Of a stretch of DNA of 5,554 bases, positions 4,427-5,554 are shown in pieces (positions within the stretch are counted from its first letter, which is position 1; the number at the start of each line of letters is the position of its first letter). A model generated the notes under the pieces. That model saw nothing but the letters and a program-made list of their open reading frames with translations. It searched no databases and was not told where the DNA came from. Made by a program: the position numbers and the translations under genes. The DNA is from CAYPLH01 sp964411505 (GTDB lineage: Bacteria > Bacillota > Clostridia > CAYPLH01 > DUMO01). Location: contig CAYPLH010000118.1 of NCBI GenBank assembly GCA_964411505.1, forward strand, positions 1 through 5,554. Reading direction: 5' to 3'.

Positions 4427-5554
4427 TTAATTTCTCAGCACATCAATTACCTTCCCATCATGGTCTATAATAAGCCGTACCCAGTCTCCTATTTTATAAG
4501 AATCTTTACTTACATTGAGCGTATCCAAGTCCATGTCTATACTTAATTCATATTGCTTGTTATCGCCCAAAACTACTGCTTTTGGCATAAGCTTATTTGG
4601 ATATATGCTTTTTATATATCCTGTGATATCAGTTGCTATTGAGATAAAATATCCATTCTCATACCATATGTCGGTCACCTTGTATAGCCCATCATACTGC
4701 TGTATATCAGACTTTTGTATTATCTTGTCTTGCCGCATTAAGACATCCTCGTCGGTTATTCCCATTTTACTCATATACTCATCAATCAGGCTTAAGGTAT
4801 ATACTATTTCCGGTTTACTGTAAACAGGATCAAAGAGGAGTGCATATTCATAGCCTCTGTTATCCACATCGTAACCAAAAATTATTGATAAATTATATTT
4901 TAGCAATCCTAACGCTTTTTCGTAGGTGATAAGCGAGCCCTTGTAATAATAACGAGCTGTTTCGGGCATATGAATCTTTTGCTTGCCGGTAGTTATAAGG
5001 TAGCTTTCCGATGCATTTACAACTGTATAGGCCTCTGTAATATTAAGCTTTTCGCATACCTTGACTATGGTTGTTCCGTCTAACACCAGCTTATATTTGC
5101 CCCCCAGCTCAAATTCTGCGTCGCTGTCTGCATAAAATATTCCTTTATCAATCAACACCCGTTTCGTCCCTATGCTTTCAGAAACCGCACCATCACCAAT
5201 GATGGTACATTCGGTAAAGGGACCTGATGCATAGGTGATAGGAACAATACCCTCCGACTTGCCGTCATGCCCCAGCAATAAGGTCACCTTGTCCCCAATT
5301 TTAAATGAATCGATTAAACCCTTCGCTTTTTTGATATCCAATCCGCTTCCTATTTCATAGCTTTTTCCGTCAATCTCTATGCTTTGAGGAGATAATTTAT
5401 TTGGTTTTATGTCTGTAATCCCGCCCTCTACTTTCTTGTTAAAAACAGCTATATACTTATTGTTACCAAGAATATCACAAACTTCATAGACAACATCGTA
5501 TTTTTCTATCTTATCCGCCTCTATTATTTCTCCGCTTCTTATAATCGTTTTACC
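4427..5554 (-). CDS. S-layer (SLH)-type surface protein, C-terminal 375 residues; 5' end outside window
   Basis: The frame is open from the window edge to TAA at 4429-4427. The TTG at 5341 is only an internal codon, since 71 further in-frame codons precede it without a stop. The visible part has two copies of one beta-rich module. In visible numbering, 16-106 carries YDVVYEV, PNKLSP, YEIG, FKIGDKVTLLLGHDGK, and 284-375 carries YDGLYKV, PNKLMP, YEL, YKIGDWVRLIIDHDGK. Between them is a domain with TEC (114-116), DKG (136-138) and KY (153-154), then a helical stretch (about 206-283). The module order DVVY / PN..P..V / Y.l / GD.VtLLLg.DG is typical of clostridial and Paenibacillus-like surface proteins whose other end carries SLH domains that bind secondary cell-wall polymer. 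No SLH domain is visible here, so cell-wall attachment is inferred. It probably forms a separate unit from the operon, given the 700-base gap. Confidence 0.75.
   Translation of the reverse strand, partial: GKTIIRSGEIIEADKIEKYDVVYEVCDILGNNKYIAVFNKKVEGGITDIKPNKLSPQSIEIDGKSYEIGSGLDIKKAKGLIDSFKIGDKVTLLLGHDGKSEGIVPITYASGPFTECTIIGDGAVSESIGTKRVLIDKGIFYADSDAEFELGGKYKLVLDGTTIVKVCEKLNITEAYTVVNASESYLITTGKQKIHMPETARYYYKGSLITYEKALGLLKYNLSIIFGYDVDNRGYEYALLFDPVYSKPEIVYTLSLIDEYMSKMGITDEDVLMRQDKIIQKSDIQQYDGLYKVTDIWYENGYFISIATDITGYIKSIYPNKLMPKAVVLGDNKQYELSIDMDLDTLNVSKDSYKIGDWVRLIIDHDGKVIDVLRN

Noticed and set aside
5339..5341. TTG as the start of the S-layer-type gene
   Set aside because: The same frame continues without a stop to the window edge, and the upstream residues complete the first copy of the internal module.

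Overview
The window looks like low-GC Gram-positive DNA of the class Clostridia. The evidence is AT-rich intergenic DNA, strong AGGAGG-type ribosome binding sites, a lipoprotein signal, Gram-positive style signal peptides, and a surface protein of the kind usually joined to S-layer homology (SLH) domains. I cannot name the species. Every gene I can support lies on the minus strand, so transcription runs from high to low coordinates.

Layout from right to left. (1) 4427-5554 is the C-terminal part of an SLH-type surface protein; its N-terminus is outside the window. (2) 3726-4426 is a 0.7 kb AT-rich gap with several inverted repeats, a possible promoter and possible remnants of older coding DNA. 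(3) 3725 down to 631 is a compact three-gene operon. It encodes a lipoprotein (3039-3725), a secreted zinc metalloprotease with a Cys/Trp/Tyr/His-rich repeat tail (1450-3033), and a secreted charged protein ending in 58-residue tandem repeats (631-1449). The genes are joined by a stop codon inside the next ribosome binding site and by a TAAATG junction, so they are probably translated in a coupled way. (4) 428-630 is a short gap with a plausible promoter. (5) 1-427 is a reading frame that begins as an ABC-transporter ATPase with a perfect Walker A motif. After about 75 residues it changes, in frame, into sequence that resembles the SLH-type protein at the right end of the window.

The two most interesting points are the ATPase/S-layer chimera at the left edge and the all-exported three-gene operon. 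The chimera has lost the Q-loop exactly where it should be, and its second half aligns with the right-hand gene around TEC, DKG and KY motifs. It may be a recombination scar, a pseudogene, a real fusion or an assembly error. The operon could be a small cell-surface module: a membrane-anchored lipoprotein, a protease that may bind metal or surfaces through its repeats, and a repeat protein that could be a partner or substrate. That functional link is inference from gene order and export signals only.
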